NCBI RefSeq assembly: GCF_030269325.1
Contig: NZ_BSTD01000002.1
Location: forward strand, 930,001-994,000
Direction of reading: 5' to 3'
Length of the DNA: 64,000 nt
Origin: Amycolatopsis sp. NBRC 101858
GTDB taxonomy: Bacteria; Actinomycetota; Actinomycetes; Mycobacteriales; Pseudonocardiaceae
The notes under the pieces are model-generated. The model had not been told where the DNA came from. It searched no databases and saw only the letters and a list, made by a program, of their open reading frames with translations. The position numbers and the translations under genes are program-made. Position 1 is the first letter of the stretch. The number at the start of each line of letters is the position of its first letter. Shown one piece after another: positions 42,640 through 50,865 of the stretch.

Positions 42640-42684
42640 GAAGGGGCACCCTCATGGTCGTAAAGGCCATGAGGGTGCCCCTTC
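42640..42684. terminator. Perfect 18-bp stem terminator or palindromic element
   Basis: GAAGGGGCACCCTCATGG / CCATGAGGGTGCCCCTTC with a 9-base loop, with partial pairing extending beyond the stem. It lies 21 bases past the peptidase stop and 60 bases before the histidine kinase start. Its length exceeds what termination needs, so it may also be a member of a dispersed repeat family. Confidence 0.8.
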
Positions 42685-42744
42685 GTGACGTCCGGCGATG
42701 CCCGCCGCGCCCGGGAAAGACCCGGCCTCGCTAGGCTCCCGCCC

Positions 42745-43890
42745 ATGCCGACGCTGGGACGTCTCCGGAACCGATGGGCCGGCGTGACCCCGGACGTCCG
42801 CGACGGGGCCCTCGCGGCGGCCGTCACGGCCGCCGCGTTCGTGCCGGGACTCGACATGATCGGGGCCCAGTTCGGCGACCTGCCGAGGCACGCCGGTGGT
42901 TTCGCGGCGATCGTGCTCGTGCTCGGGCAAACGCTCCCGCTGGCGGTGCGCAGCCGGTGGCCCGCGCTGACCCTCGCGGTCGTCGCGACCTGTTTCGCGG
43001 CACACGAAGTGCTCGCCTATCCCCCGACGATCGGCAGTCTCGCGCTGTACTTCGCGCTCTATTCGGCCGGGGCGCGCGAGGAGCGGTTCCGCCGGGCGCT
43101 GCCCGCGACCGTGTCCGCGGGGTACGTCGTCTTCGCCGTTCTGGTCACCCTGCGCGGGTCCCCGACGGACTTGCTGACCTACGCCGTCTACTACGGGGTG
43201 CTGGTCCTGTTCTGGTCGCTGGGCGCCCTGGTGCGGCAACGGCGGCGCCAGGAGGCCGAGCGGCGGCGGCTCACCGCGCGGGCCGCGGCGGCGGACGAAC
43301 GCGCGCGGCTGGCCCGCGAGCTGCACGACGTCGTCACCCACCACGTGACGGCCATGGTGGTCCAGGCCGACGCGGCCCAGTACCTTCCGCCCGAACGCTT
43401 TCCCGAGGTGCTGCGCACCATCACCGGCTCGGGCCGCGACGCGCTGACCGAACTGCGGTTCCTGCTCGGCGTCCTCGAAGCGACCGGCGCGCGCACCCCG
43501 GGCCTGGGCGCGCTGCGCGGCCTCGTCGAACAGCCGGGCCGGGAGGCCGAGCTGGTCGAATCGGGTGAGCGCAAGGCATTGCCGGCGGAAACCGAGCTCA
43601 CCGCGTACCGGATCGTGCAGGAAGCGCTGACCAACGCGGCCAAGTACGCCGCCGGCCGTCCCGCGACGGTGCGCGTCGGCTATGGTGCCGACCTCCTGGA
43701 AATCGAAGTGACCACCCGGGGTCCGGCGACCGACGCCGGCGTGCTCGGCTCCGGCGGACGCGGGCTGACCGGGCTGCGCGACCGCGTCGACGCGCTCGGC
43801 GGCCGGTTCACCGCCGGGCCGTCCGCGGACGGATTCCGGGTCAGCGCCGCGTTTCCCACGGCCGAGGTTCCGCTGAGGAGCGACCGATGA
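42745..43890 (+). CDS. NarL/DesK-type sensor histidine kinase
   Basis: A 381-residue membrane sensor. Residues 1-160 hold about five hydrophobic helices (ALAAAVTAAAFVPGLDMIG, FAAIVLVLGQTLPLAV, LALYFALYSAGA, VLVLFWSLGALV). A coiled segment and HisKA_3 domain follow, with H-box RELHDVVTHHVTAMVVQADA and the phosphorylated His in LHDVV, then a HATPase with YRIVQEALTNAAKYA (N-box) and GSGGRGLTGLRDRV. It responds to an unknown membrane or external signal and pairs with the regulator whose ATG overlaps its stop. No ribosome-binding site; TAGGCT sits seven bases before ATG 42745. Confidence 0.93.
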   Translation: MPTLGRLRNRWAGVTPDVRDGALAAAVTAAAFVPGLDMIGAQFGDLPRHAGGFAAIVLVLGQTLPLAVRSRWPALTLAVVATCFAAHEVLAYPPTIGSLALYFALYSAGAREERFRRALPATVSAGYVVFAVLVTLRGSPTDLLTYAVYYGVLVLFWSLGALVRQRRRQEAERRRLTARAAAADERARLARELHDVVTHHVTAMVVQADAAQYLPPERFPEVLRTITGSGRDALTELRFLLGVLEATGARTPGLGALRGLVEQPGREAELVESGERKALPAETELTAYRIVQEALTNAAKYAAGRPATVRVGYGADLLEIEVTTRGPATDAGVLGSGGRGLTGLRDRVDALGGRFTAGPSADGFRVSAAFPTAEVPLRSDR

Positions 43891-44561
43891 CCGACGGCCC
43901 GATCCGGGTGCTGATCTGCGAGGACCAGCAGCTCATCCGCGCGGGGTACGTGGCCGTGCTCGGCGCCCAGCCGGATCTCGAGGTGGTGGGGCAGGCCGCG
44001 AACGGCCGCGAGGCCCTCGCCGAGATCGGCCGGCTGCGCCCGGACGTCGTCGTGATGGACATCCAGATGCCGTTCCTCGACGGGATCGAAGTGACCCGCC
44101 GCGTCGCCGGCCCCGGCGCCGCGGTGCCGGCGAAGGTCCTGATCGTCACGACGTTCAACGTCGGCCAGTACGTCTACGACGCGCTGCGGGCCGGGGCGAG
44201 CGGGTTCCTGCTCAAGGACGCGCCCCTGGACGACCTCGCCGAAGGCGTGCGCACGGTCGCGCGCGGCGAGTCGCTGCTTTCCCCGGCGGTGACCCGGACG
44301 CTGATCGGCCGCTACGCCGATCGCATCCAGCCGGCGGCGCCCGCCGACGGTCCGCTGGACCGGCTGGCGCCGCGGGAACTCGAGGTGCTGGAGCTGATCG
44401 CCGGCGGCCTGTCGAACGCCGAGATCGCGGCCGAACTGGTGCTGAGCGTGGAGACGGTGAAAACGTACGTCTCGCGCATCCTCACCAAGCTCGACCTGCG
44501 CGACCGCGTCCAGGCCGTGGTGCTGGCCTACCGGACGGGGCTCGTCAGCGCCGCGGGATGA
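43887..44561 (+). CDS. LuxR/NarL-family response regulator
   Basis: A 224-residue response regulator. The receiver domain has acidic pocket CEDQQ, phospho-acceptor D58 in VVVMDIQMPFLDG, Thr in LIVTTFN and Lys in FLLKDAP. The C-terminal HTH is of LuxR type (LAPRELEVLELIAGGLSNAE, then SVETVKTYVSRILTKLDLRD). The start overlaps the kinase stop (ATGA), so the two are translationally coupled. Targets are unknown. Confidence 0.94.
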   Translation: MTDGPIRVLICEDQQLIRAGYVAVLGAQPDLEVVGQAANGREALAEIGRLRPDVVVMDIQMPFLDGIEVTRRVAGPGAAVPAKVLIVTTFNVGQYVYDALRAGASGFLLKDAPLDDLAEGVRTVARGESLLSPAVTRTLIGRYADRIQPAAPADGPLDRLAPRELEVLELIAGGLSNAEIAAELVLSVETVKTYVSRILTKLDLRDRVQAVVLAYRTGLVSAAG

Positions 44562-44598
44562 CCGGCCGCCCGGGAGCCGCGCGCTCCCGGGCGGCCGG
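44562..44598. terminator. Bidirectional hairpin terminator
   Basis: CCGGCCGCCCGGGAGC / GCTCCCGGGCGGCCGG, a perfect 16-bp stem with a 5-base loop. It starts immediately after the response-regulator stop and ends 4 bases before the end of the AA10 gene. Confidence 0.8.
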
Positions 44599-44602
44599 GG
44601 AC

Positions 44603-45115
44603 TCAGCCCACCTGCAGGTCGATGCAGGAGTAGAACGCGTTCGTCGTGTCGGCGATGTTCCACACCGCGAGCACCGTCTGGCGTCCCGTGTGGCCACTCA
44701 GGTTCACCTGGTGTGAAACGGTTTCCGGCGGCTGCTCGTTGTTGCCGCTGATGTCGGCGACCTTTTCGTTGCCGATCCAGTACTCGTAGTTGGTCGTGCG
44801 GTGGCGGGCCGTGAAGGTCCACGTGAACGTCGCCGTGGTGCCGACCGGGGACGCCTGCCAGCCCTTGCCGTTGTCGTTGAGCTCGGCGAACTTCGCGTTG
44901 CCGCCGTCGCAGGACTTGAGGCCCTTCGGGCCCTCGACGCTCTGCGGTTCGTACTTGATGTCGCCGCACGCCACCGTGCCCTGCGCACACTGCGCCTGCC
45001 GGCTCGCCGGGGCGTTGACGTAGCCGTGCGCACTCGCGATGCCGGCGGGGCTCACCACCACCAGGACGGGGGCCAGGACAGCACCCGCCGCGGCCGCGAC
45101 CAGTTTGCGATTCAT
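44603..45115 (-). CDS. AA10 lytic polysaccharide monooxygenase (chitin/cellulose-active)
   Basis: A 170-residue secreted copper monooxygenase. The signal peptide (residues 1-29, ending ASA) leaves the mature N-terminus at H30 (HGYVNAPASRQAQC), the first His of the copper-binding histidine brace. The second is H105 in FTARHRTTNYEYWI. Two likely disulphides and the Trp/Tyr surface fit AA10. There is no extra binding module. It cleaves chitin or cellulose oxidatively. AAGGAG lies upstream of ATG 45115; an in-frame ATG at 45247 would include the DasR-type box and is rejected. The TGGTCTAGACCA box at 45219-45230 points to N-acetylglucosamine-dependent control and so to chitin as substrate. Confidence 0.94.
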   Translation of the reverse strand: MNRKLVAAAAGAVLAPVLVVVSPAGIASAHGYVNAPASRQAQCAQGTVACGDIKYEPQSVEGPKGLKSCDGGNAKFAELNDNGKGWQASPVGTTATFTWTFTARHRTTNYEYWIGNEKVADISGNNEQPPETVSHQVNLSGHTGRQTVLAVWNIADTTNAFYSCIDLQVG

Positions 45116-45218
45116 GGAAACTCCTTCGGGGACAGGCTCGCTTCCCGTCGCCGGGTACGGCGAAGTCGCGGCGAGCACGCCCGCCGCGTCGGGAAGTTCT
45201 TTCGAGCGAAGGAAATTG

Positions 45219-45230
45219 TGGTCTAGACCA
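45219..45230. promoter_or_regulatory. DasR-type operator (dre-like)
   Basis: GTGGTCTAGACCAT around a perfect 12-bp palindrome TGGTCTAGACCA, which matches the core of the dre consensus recognised by the GntR regulator DasR in Streptomyces. It lies 103 bases upstream of the AA10 start, between two divergent genes. Confidence 0.8.
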
Positions 45231-45378
45231 TAAGACGAATCGGACACTGAGTCAAGAGATCGCGAACTTCCGGCTCATGTTGGTAAGACGCCAACCGTCA
45301 CCCGATGTTCCGGTCAGCGGGACCCGCCGGGGCGACCAGGACGCACCGCGCGCCGCGCCTGCCTCTAGGATTCGGCCG

Positions 45379-46032
45379 GTGACCACCTACGACGACACGT
45401 TCGAGCACCTCGACGCCGCGGCCCTGCCGGAACGGCAGCAGAAGATCCTGGTCGCCATCCGGGACTGGGTGGTCCACCACGGCTACTCCCCCAGCACCCG
45501 CGAGATCGGCGAGGCCGTCGGCCTGCAGTCGACGTCTTCGGTGTCGAAGCACCTGGCGAGCCTGGAGGACAAGGGCTTCCTGCGCCGCGGCACCGGCGTG
45601 TCGCGCCCGATGGACGTGCGCGCGTTCCTGCACGGGAGCGAGGCGCGGGAAGACGGCGACTCGGTCCCGGTGCCGGTCGTCGGCGACATCGCCGCCGGCA
45701 CGCCGATCTCGGCGGTGGAGCACGTGGACGACGTCCTCAAGCTGCCCCGCGACCTCACCGGCCGGGGCACCGTCTTCGGCCTGCGCGTGCGCGGCGACTC
45801 GATGATCGACGCCGCGATCTGCGACGGCGACATCGTCGTGGTCAAGCAGCAGAACGAGGCCCACTCCGGCCAGATCGTCGCGGCGATGATCGACGAGGAG
45901 GCGACGGTCAAGGTCTACCGCCGCCGCGACGGCCACGTCTACCTCGAGCCGCGCAACCCCGCCTACGCCGTCATCGACGGCGACCGGGCGGCGATCCTGG
46001 GCGTGGTCGTGTCGGTGCTGCGGAGCGTCTGA
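45379..46032 (+). CDS. lexA: LexA-family SOS repressor (canonical gene or paralogue)
   Basis: A 217-residue LexA-type protein. The winged HTH shows ALPERQQKILVAIRDWVVHH, YSPSTREIGEAVGLQSTSSV and SKHLASLEDKGFLRRG. The C-terminal S24 domain has the self-cleavage Ala-Gly in VGDIAAGTPI, catalytic Ser in RVRGDSMIDA and Lys in ATVKVYRRRD. The autoproteolytic machinery is complete. GTG 45379 follows TAGGAT by seven bases, so it is probably leaderless. I saw no CGAAC-N4-GTTCG SOS box upstream, and the HTH (WVVHHGYSPSTREIGEAVGL) differs from the canonical actinobacterial form, so a paralogue is possible. Confidence 0.85.
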   Translation: MTTYDDTFEHLDAAALPERQQKILVAIRDWVVHHGYSPSTREIGEAVGLQSTSSVSKHLASLEDKGFLRRGTGVSRPMDVRAFLHGSEAREDGDSVPVPVVGDIAAGTPISAVEHVDDVLKLPRDLTGRGTVFGLRVRGDSMIDAAICDGDIVVVKQQNEAHSGQIVAAMIDEEATVKVYRRRDGHVYLEPRNPAYAVIDGDRAAILGVVVSVLRSV

Positions 46033-46038
46033 CGCGTT

Positions 46039-47244
46039 TCACCAGGTGACCGGCAGCTCGTACACGCCGTACACCGACCCGTCGTGCTTGAACGGGATCT
46101 TCTCGACGTCGGTGGCCAGCGCCAGCGTGGGAATCCGCCGGTACAGCGTGCTGTAGACGACCTGCAGCTCCAGCCTCGCCAGCGGCTGGCCGAGGCACTG
46201 GTGGACGCCGAAGCCGAACGCGACGTGGCGGTGCGCGTCGCGGGTGAGGTCGAGCCGATCGCCGTCGGGGAACACCGCCGGGTCGCGGTTGGCGACGTCG
46301 TTGGCCATGATCATGCCCTCGCCCGCGCGAATGGTCTCGCCGCCGATCTCGATGTCCGCCAGCGCGAGGCGGCGGCGGCCGTTGTGCGTGATGTTGAGGT
46401 ACCGCAACAGCTCTTCGACCGCCGACGCCACCAGGGCCGGGTCGTCGGACTCGCGCAGCAGCGCCAGCTGGTCCGGGTGCTCCAGCAGGGCCAGGGTGCC
46501 GAGCGCGATCATGTTGGCCGTCGTCTCGTGGCCGGCGATGAGCAGCAGCACGCCCATCTGCGCCGCCTCCGTGCGCGACAGCTCCCCCGCGTGCACCCGG
46601 GCGGCGAGCCCGGAGAGCAGGTCGTCGGCGGGCGCCTCGAGCTTCTTCCCCAGCAGCCGGTCGAGGTAGCCGACGAGCGCCTGGTGCCCGGCCGCCCGCT
46701 CCTCCGGCTTCGCGTCCCGCCGGATGATGACCTTGCTGTTCTCCTGGAAGAAGTCGTGGTCGGCGTACGGGACGCCGAGCAGCTCGCAGATCACCAGCGA
46801 CGGCACCGGCAGCGCGAACGCCTCGACGAGGTCGACCGGCTTCGGGCCGGCGAGCAGCCGGTCGAGGAGGTCGTCGACGATCTTCTGCACCGCCGGGCGC
46901 ATCGCGGCGACGCGCCGGATCGTGAAGGGCGCGGTGACCATCTTCCGCAGCCGCGCGTGCTCCGGGTTGTCCATCAGGATGAAGCTGATCCCGGTGCCGC
47001 CCTTGGGCAGCGGCGCCGGGCTCGGGTAGCCGGGCCGGGTGATGTCGGCGCTGACGCGGGGATCGGCCAGCAGCGCCCGCTGCTCGGCGTAGCGGGTGAC
47101 CAGCCACGGCGTGCTGCCGTCCCACAGCCGCACGCGCGCCAGCGGCGTCTCCCCCTGCAGCGCGCGAGCCGCGGGCGGCGGGTCGAACGGGCACCCCGCC
47201 GCGCGGGTCATCGGGAACTCCGGGATCTCGGCGGTGCTCGTCAT
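46039..47244 (-). CDS. Cytochrome P450
   Basis: A 401-residue soluble bacterial class-I P450. The oxygen-binding I-helix is LLIAGHETTANMIALG, the ExxR helix includes ALVASAVEELLRYLNI, and the heme-ligand loop is FGFGVHQCLGQPLARLEL with the axial Cys. The substrate is unknown; it needs ferredoxin partners not encoded here. GGAGGA precedes ATG 47244. It is convergent with the LexA-family gene by 6 bases and divergent from the MFS gene, with repeated CAGTC/GACTG elements between 47275 and 47315 that may bind a regulator located elsewhere. Confidence 0.94.
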   Translation of the reverse strand: MTSTAEIPEFPMTRAAGCPFDPPPAARALQGETPLARVRLWDGSTPWLVTRYAEQRALLADPRVSADITRPGYPSPAPLPKGGTGISFILMDNPEHARLRKMVTAPFTIRRVAAMRPAVQKIVDDLLDRLLAGPKPVDLVEAFALPVPSLVICELLGVPYADHDFFQENSKVIIRRDAKPEERAAGHQALVGYLDRLLGKKLEAPADDLLSGLAARVHAGELSRTEAAQMGVLLLIAGHETTANMIALGTLALLEHPDQLALLRESDDPALVASAVEELLRYLNITHNGRRRLALADIEIGGETIRAGEGMIMANDVANRDPAVFPDGDRLDLTRDAHRHVAFGFGVHQCLGQPLARLELQVVYSTLYRRIPTLALATDVEKIPFKHDGSVYGVYELPVTW

Positions 47245-47343
47245 CGTTCCTCCGCGGTGGCCGTCAGTTCGTGATCAGTCAACCGAAGACTGCTACGCTA
47301 AGTCAAGCGACTGATTTAATTCGGACAACCGGAGGACCGCACC

Positions 47344-48792
47344 GTGCTCGACCCTTCCCCGCCCGCGAGAGAGGCGTCGCCGCGCGCGAACCTCGTCGTC
47401 GCGGTCCTCGCCCTCGCGGGCATCACCGTCTCGCTGATGCAGACGCTGGTCATCCCGCTGATCCCGGCCCTGCCGGGGCTGCTGCACGCGTCCGCGGCCG
47501 ACGCCACCTGGGCCATCACCGCCACCCTGCTCGCCGGCGCCGTGGCGACGCCGACCATGGGCCGGCTCGGCGACATGTACGGGAAGCGGCGGATGTTGCT
47601 GGTCAGCCTCGGCGCGCTCGTCGTGGGGTCCGCGATCGGCGGGCTCTCCGACACGCTCGTGCCGATGGTCGCGGGCCGGACGCTGCAGGGCCTGGCCGCC
47701 GGCGTCATCCCGCTCGGGATCAGCATCATGCGTGACGAGCTGCCCGCCGAACGGCTCGGCTCGGCCACGGCGCTGATGAGCGCGTCCCTCGGCGTCGGCG
47801 GCGCGCTGGGCCTGCCCGCGGCGGCACTGCTGGCCGAAAACGCCGACTGGCACGTGCTCTTCTGGACCGCGGCCGGCCTCGGCCTGGTGGTCACCGCGCT
47901 GGTCGTCGCGCTCGTGCCGGAGTCGCCGGTGCGCACCGGCGGCCGGTTCGACGTCCTCGGCGCGGCCGGGCTTTCGATCGCCCTGGTGTGCCTGCTGCTG
48001 GCGATCTCGAAGGGCGCCGACTGGGGCTGGGGCAGCGCGGCGACGCTCGGCCTGGTGGCCGCGGCGGTGCTGGTCCTGCTGCTGTGGGGCCGGTGGGAGC
48101 TGCGCACCCCGCGGCCGCTGGTCGACCTGAGGACGAGCGCGCGGCGTCAGGTGCTGCTGACGAACATCGCGTCGGCGGTCTTCGGCTTCGCGATGTTCGC
48201 GATGTCGCTGGTGCTGCCGCAGCTGCTGCAGCTGCCCGCCGCCACCGGGTACGGCCTCGGCCGGTCGATGCTCGTGGTGGGCCTGGTGATGGCGCCGTCG
48301 GGGCTGGTCATGATGGCGCTGGCGCCGGTGTCCGCGCGCATCACGGCCACGCGCGGCCCGAAGACGACGCTGATGCTCGGCGCCGTCGTCGTCGCGGCCG
48401 GGTACGCGCTCGGCATTTTCCTGATGAGCGCGACCTGGCAGCTCGTGCTGGTCTCGAGCGTCATCGGTGCCGGGATCGGGCTCGCGTACGGCGCGATGCC
48501 GTCGCTGGTGATGGGCGCCGTGCCGGTGTCGGAGACCGCGGCGGCGAACAGCCTCAACACGCTGATGCGCTCGATCGGGACGTCGGTGTCGAGCGCCACG
48601 GCCGGCTTGGTCCTCGCGCGGCTGACCGTCCGGTTCGGACCGGTGGACCTGCCGTCGCAGAACGGTTTCCGGCTGGTGCTGGGGACGGGCGCGGCCGCGG
48701 CGCTCATCGCGCTGACCGTCGCCGCCTTCCTGCCCCGGCACCCGGCCCCGGCCGTGAAGAGCCCGGAACCGGCCGCCGCGGTAGGTAGCTGA
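47344..48792 (+). CDS. MFS drug exporter (DHA2 family)
   Basis: A 482-residue, 14-helix drug:proton antiporter. Helix 1 is ANLVVAVLALAGITVSLMQT, the loop 2-3 motif A reads GRLGDMYGKRRM, motif C-like glycines lie in SASLGVGGALGLPAA, and the last helix ends AFLPRHPAPA. It should export a cationic or amphipathic drug. GTG 47344 has GGAGG upstream. It is divergent from the P450 gene; the pair could work together on one compound, with the P450 modifying and the MFS exporting. Confidence 0.9.
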   Translation: MLDPSPPAREASPRANLVVAVLALAGITVSLMQTLVIPLIPALPGLLHASAADATWAITATLLAGAVATPTMGRLGDMYGKRRMLLVSLGALVVGSAIGGLSDTLVPMVAGRTLQGLAAGVIPLGISIMRDELPAERLGSATALMSASLGVGGALGLPAAALLAENADWHVLFWTAAGLGLVVTALVVALVPESPVRTGGRFDVLGAAGLSIALVCLLLAISKGADWGWGSAATLGLVAAAVLVLLLWGRWELRTPRPLVDLRTSARRQVLLTNIASAVFGFAMFAMSLVLPQLLQLPAATGYGLGRSMLVVGLVMAPSGLVMMALAPVSARITATRGPKTTLMLGAVVVAAGYALGIFLMSATWQLVLVSSVIGAGIGLAYGAMPSLVMGAVPVSETAAANSLNTLMRSIGTSVSSATAGLVLARLTVRFGPVDLPSQNGFRLVLGTGAAAALIALTVAAFLPRHPAPAVKSPEPAAAVGS

Positions 48793-48904
48793 CCGCCGGT
48801 TCGCGAGGCGGTTCGCGCGCGGTGCGCGTCCGGTCAGCGCCGCGCGCGAACCTCGGGATCGTCGCCGGGTCACCACGGCCCGGCACCGACCCGGAGGAGC
48901 CGGA

Positions 48905-49657
48905 ATGACGAAGAACGCTTTGGTGACCGGGGCTTCGCGAGGGATCGGCCGCGCGATCGCCCGCCGCTTGGCCGCCGACGGGGCCGTCGTCGCGGTGCAC
49001 CACGGCGGCAACGAGGTCGCGGCCAAGGAGACCGTCGCGCTGATCGAAGACGCCGGCGGGCGCGCGTTCGCCGTGTCGGCCCGGTTCGGCGAAGCCGGCG
49101 CCGTGGACCGGCTGGCCGACGCCGTCGCCGAGGCCTTCGGCGACGGCGGGCTGGACGTCCTGGTGAACAACGCGGGCATCGGCTCGCACAGCACCCTCGG
49201 CGAGGTGACCGAGGAAGAGCTGGACCGGCTGCTGACCGTCAACGTCAAGACGCCGATGCTGCTGGTCCAGCGGCTCGTGCCGATGCTGAACGACGGCGGC
49301 CGGGTCGTCACCGTGGGCTCGATGGCCTCCCGGATCGCCGTGCAGAGCCAGATCGCCTACACCGTCAGCAAAGCCGCGGTCGAAGCGCTCGCGCCGACGC
49401 TGGCCAACGAGCTCGGCCGCCGCGGGATCACGGTCAACACGGTCGCGCCCGGCCCGATCCGGACCGACCTGACCGAGCCGCTGCTGGCCATCCCCGAGGC
49501 GGCGGCCGGCTTGACCGCGATGACGGCGCTGGGCCGGATCGGCGAGCCCGAGGACGTCGCCGACGTCGTCGGGTTCCTGGCCGGGCCGGGCGGCCGCTGG
49601 ATCACCGGCCGCACCCTCGACGTCTCCGGCGGCACGTACCTCGGCCCGATCGCCTGA
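48905..49657 (+). CDS. Short-chain dehydrogenase/reductase
   Basis: A 250-residue classical SDR. TGASRGIGRAIA is the cofactor loop, LVNNAGIGS the structural NAG, VGSMAS holds the catalytic Ser and YTVSK the Tyr-Lys pair. RTLDVSGGTYLGPIA is the C-terminal end. The HHGGNEVAAKE region after strand 2 fits NADP preference. Substrate unknown. GGAGG precedes ATG 48905. It follows the MFS gene after 112 bases and is closed by a terminator. Confidence 0.93.
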   Translation: MTKNALVTGASRGIGRAIARRLAADGAVVAVHHGGNEVAAKETVALIEDAGGRAFAVSARFGEAGAVDRLADAVAEAFGDGGLDVLVNNAGIGSHSTLGEVTEEELDRLLTVNVKTPMLLVQRLVPMLNDGGRVVTVGSMASRIAVQSQIAYTVSKAAVEALAPTLANELGRRGITVNTVAPGPIRTDLTEPLLAIPEAAAGLTAMTALGRIGEPEDVADVVGFLAGPGGRWITGRTLDVSGGTYLGPIA

Positions 49658-49665
49658 GCGGGCCC

Positions 49666-49693
49666 GGCCGCCCGGGGTCAGGCCCGGGCGGCC
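49666..49693. terminator. Hairpin terminator between convergent genes
   Basis: GGCCGCCCGGG / CCCGGGCGGCC, an 11-bp stem with a 6-base loop. It overlaps the last codons of the DUF4287 gene, so it serves the SDR gene on the plus strand and possibly both. Confidence 0.65.
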
Positions 49694-49929
49694 ACGCCGT
49701 CGAGGTGGAGCACGCCGTCGGTGTGGTGCTCGGCGACGAACTCGGGGCCCTTGGCGACCAGCCGCGCGATCGCCGTCGCGTGGCCGTGGCCGAGGCCGTG
49801 CTCGGTCTTCAGCCACGTGACGATCTCGCCGTGCTTCGTGAGGTTCTTCTCGGCGGCGAGGTCGAGGAACGCGCGCGGGGTGATGCCGGTCTGCTTCTCG
49901 GCGTTGTCGAGGTAGGCCTGAAAAGACAT
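49678..49929 (-). CDS. DUF4287 domain-containing small protein
   Basis: An 83-residue protein starting MSFQAYLDNAEKQTGITPRA, with ATWLK-like TWLKTEHGLGHGHATAIARL. This is the DUF4287 signature (nucleic-acid- or ligand-binding helical fold of unknown function). CCGGGAG precedes ATG 49929. It is a stand-alone gene between SDR and methyltransferase. Confidence 0.88.
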   Translation of the reverse strand: MSFQAYLDNAEKQTGITPRAFLDLAAEKNLTKHGEIVTWLKTEHGLGHGHATAIARLVAKGPEFVAEHHTDGVLHLDGVAARA

Positions 49930-50005
49930 GGTGACTCCCGGTTCGGGCCGAAGGTTCTCCGGTCGGTCCTGCTGGCCACCAAGGTCTCACCGACAACTTT
50001 TTTTG

Positions 50006-50788
50006 TCAAGCCTTCGCCGCGACGACCGCCAGCGTCGAGTAGGACAGCGTGAAGCTCCCGCCGAGCGCGTCGATCGCCGCACCGACGCCGGCGAGGACGT
50101 CGGCCTGCGCGTCGGGCTCGAGCCGCGTCAGGCCGCCGGTGGTGGGCAGCAGATCCAGCCATTCGTCGCGGGTGTAGGCCTGTTCCCAGGCGAACGACCA
50201 CCGCTCGGGTTCGGCGAAGCGGCCCGAGTCCCGGATCCCGTCGGCGAACTTGGTGAACATGATTTCGTAGAGTTCGGCGGGACTCTTCGGCTCCGCGGGG
50301 AACGGCCACTCGGGCCGCGCCCGCCGGATACCCCGGGCGACGGCCTCGGCCACCGGAACCGGCGGCTGGAACACGTGCGCGAAGAGGGCGAGCAGCCCAC
50401 GAAGTCGCAGCACGCCGGCCGCCTTCCCGGCCCCGGCGACCGGATCGACCCAATGCCAGGACTGCCCGGCGACGACCGCGTCGAAGGTCCGCCCGCCGGC
50501 GTCCCAGTCCTCGAACTTCGCGACTTCGACGTCGACACCGGTGTCGCGTGCGAAGGCCGCCATCCGCGGATCGGGGTCGACGCCGAGCACCCGGCGTCCC
50601 GCGGCGAGGAACTGCCGCGCCGCGATCCCGGTGCCACAGCCGACATCGAGGAAGTCGGGACCCGGACTCGCGGCGACGACACGATCGACCAGTTCGGCTG
50701 GATACTCGGGCCGAGCACGGTCATACCGCCGGGCATCGACCCCGAAGGATTCGGCGAACAAGCGAGCTTCATGAGGCTGAGTGGGCAT
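50006..50788 (-). CDS. Class I SAM-dependent methyltransferase under TetR control
   Basis: A 260-residue methyltransferase. LDVGCGTGIAARQF is motif I, VLGVDPDPRMA follows strand 2, and FDAVVAGQSWHWVDP holds motif IV, in the arrangement typical of UbiE/Trm9-like or small-molecule methyltransferases. Substrate unknown. The start ATG at 50788 lies inside the first of two palindromes (50779-50798). There is no Shine-Dalgarno, so a leaderless or very short leader transcript is likely. It is divergent from a TetR gene, the presumed repressor. Confidence 0.9.
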   Translation of the reverse strand: MPTQPHEARLFAESFGVDARRYDRARPEYPAELVDRVVAASPGPDFLDVGCGTGIAARQFLAAGRRVLGVDPDPRMAAFARDTGVDVEVAKFEDWDAGGRTFDAVVAGQSWHWVDPVAGAGKAAGVLRLRGLLALFAHVFQPPVPVAEAVARGIRRARPEWPFPAEPKSPAELYEIMFTKFADGIRDSGRFAEPERWSFAWEQAYTRDEWLDLLPTTGGLTRLEPDAQADVLAGVGAAIDALGGSFTLSYSTLAVVAAKA

Positions 50789-50798
50789 GCGCCCACTC
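50779..50798. promoter_or_regulatory. TetR operator copy 1 containing the methyltransferase start
   Basis: GAGTGGGCATGCGCCCACTC, 8-bp arms around ATGC. The methyltransferase ATG (minus strand, 50786-50788) lies within it. Confidence 0.75.
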
Positions 50799-50818
50799 TA
50801 ATGGGCATGCGCCCACTC
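50799..50818. promoter_or_regulatory. TetR operator copy 2
   Basis: TAATGGGCATGCGCCCACTC, the second copy, 20 bases (about two helix turns) from the first. Bound as a pair, they would shut the promoter on both sides. Confidence 0.7.
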
Positions 50819-50865
50819 GGACAACCACCCGAGCGTTCGCGGCGGGCGTAACGGAGAATGAGGTC

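Noticed and set aside
47270..47320. CAGTC/GACTG elements as a P450/MFS operator
   Set aside because: Symmetry is short and irregular and no regulator gene is adjacent, so I mention it only within the P450 entry.
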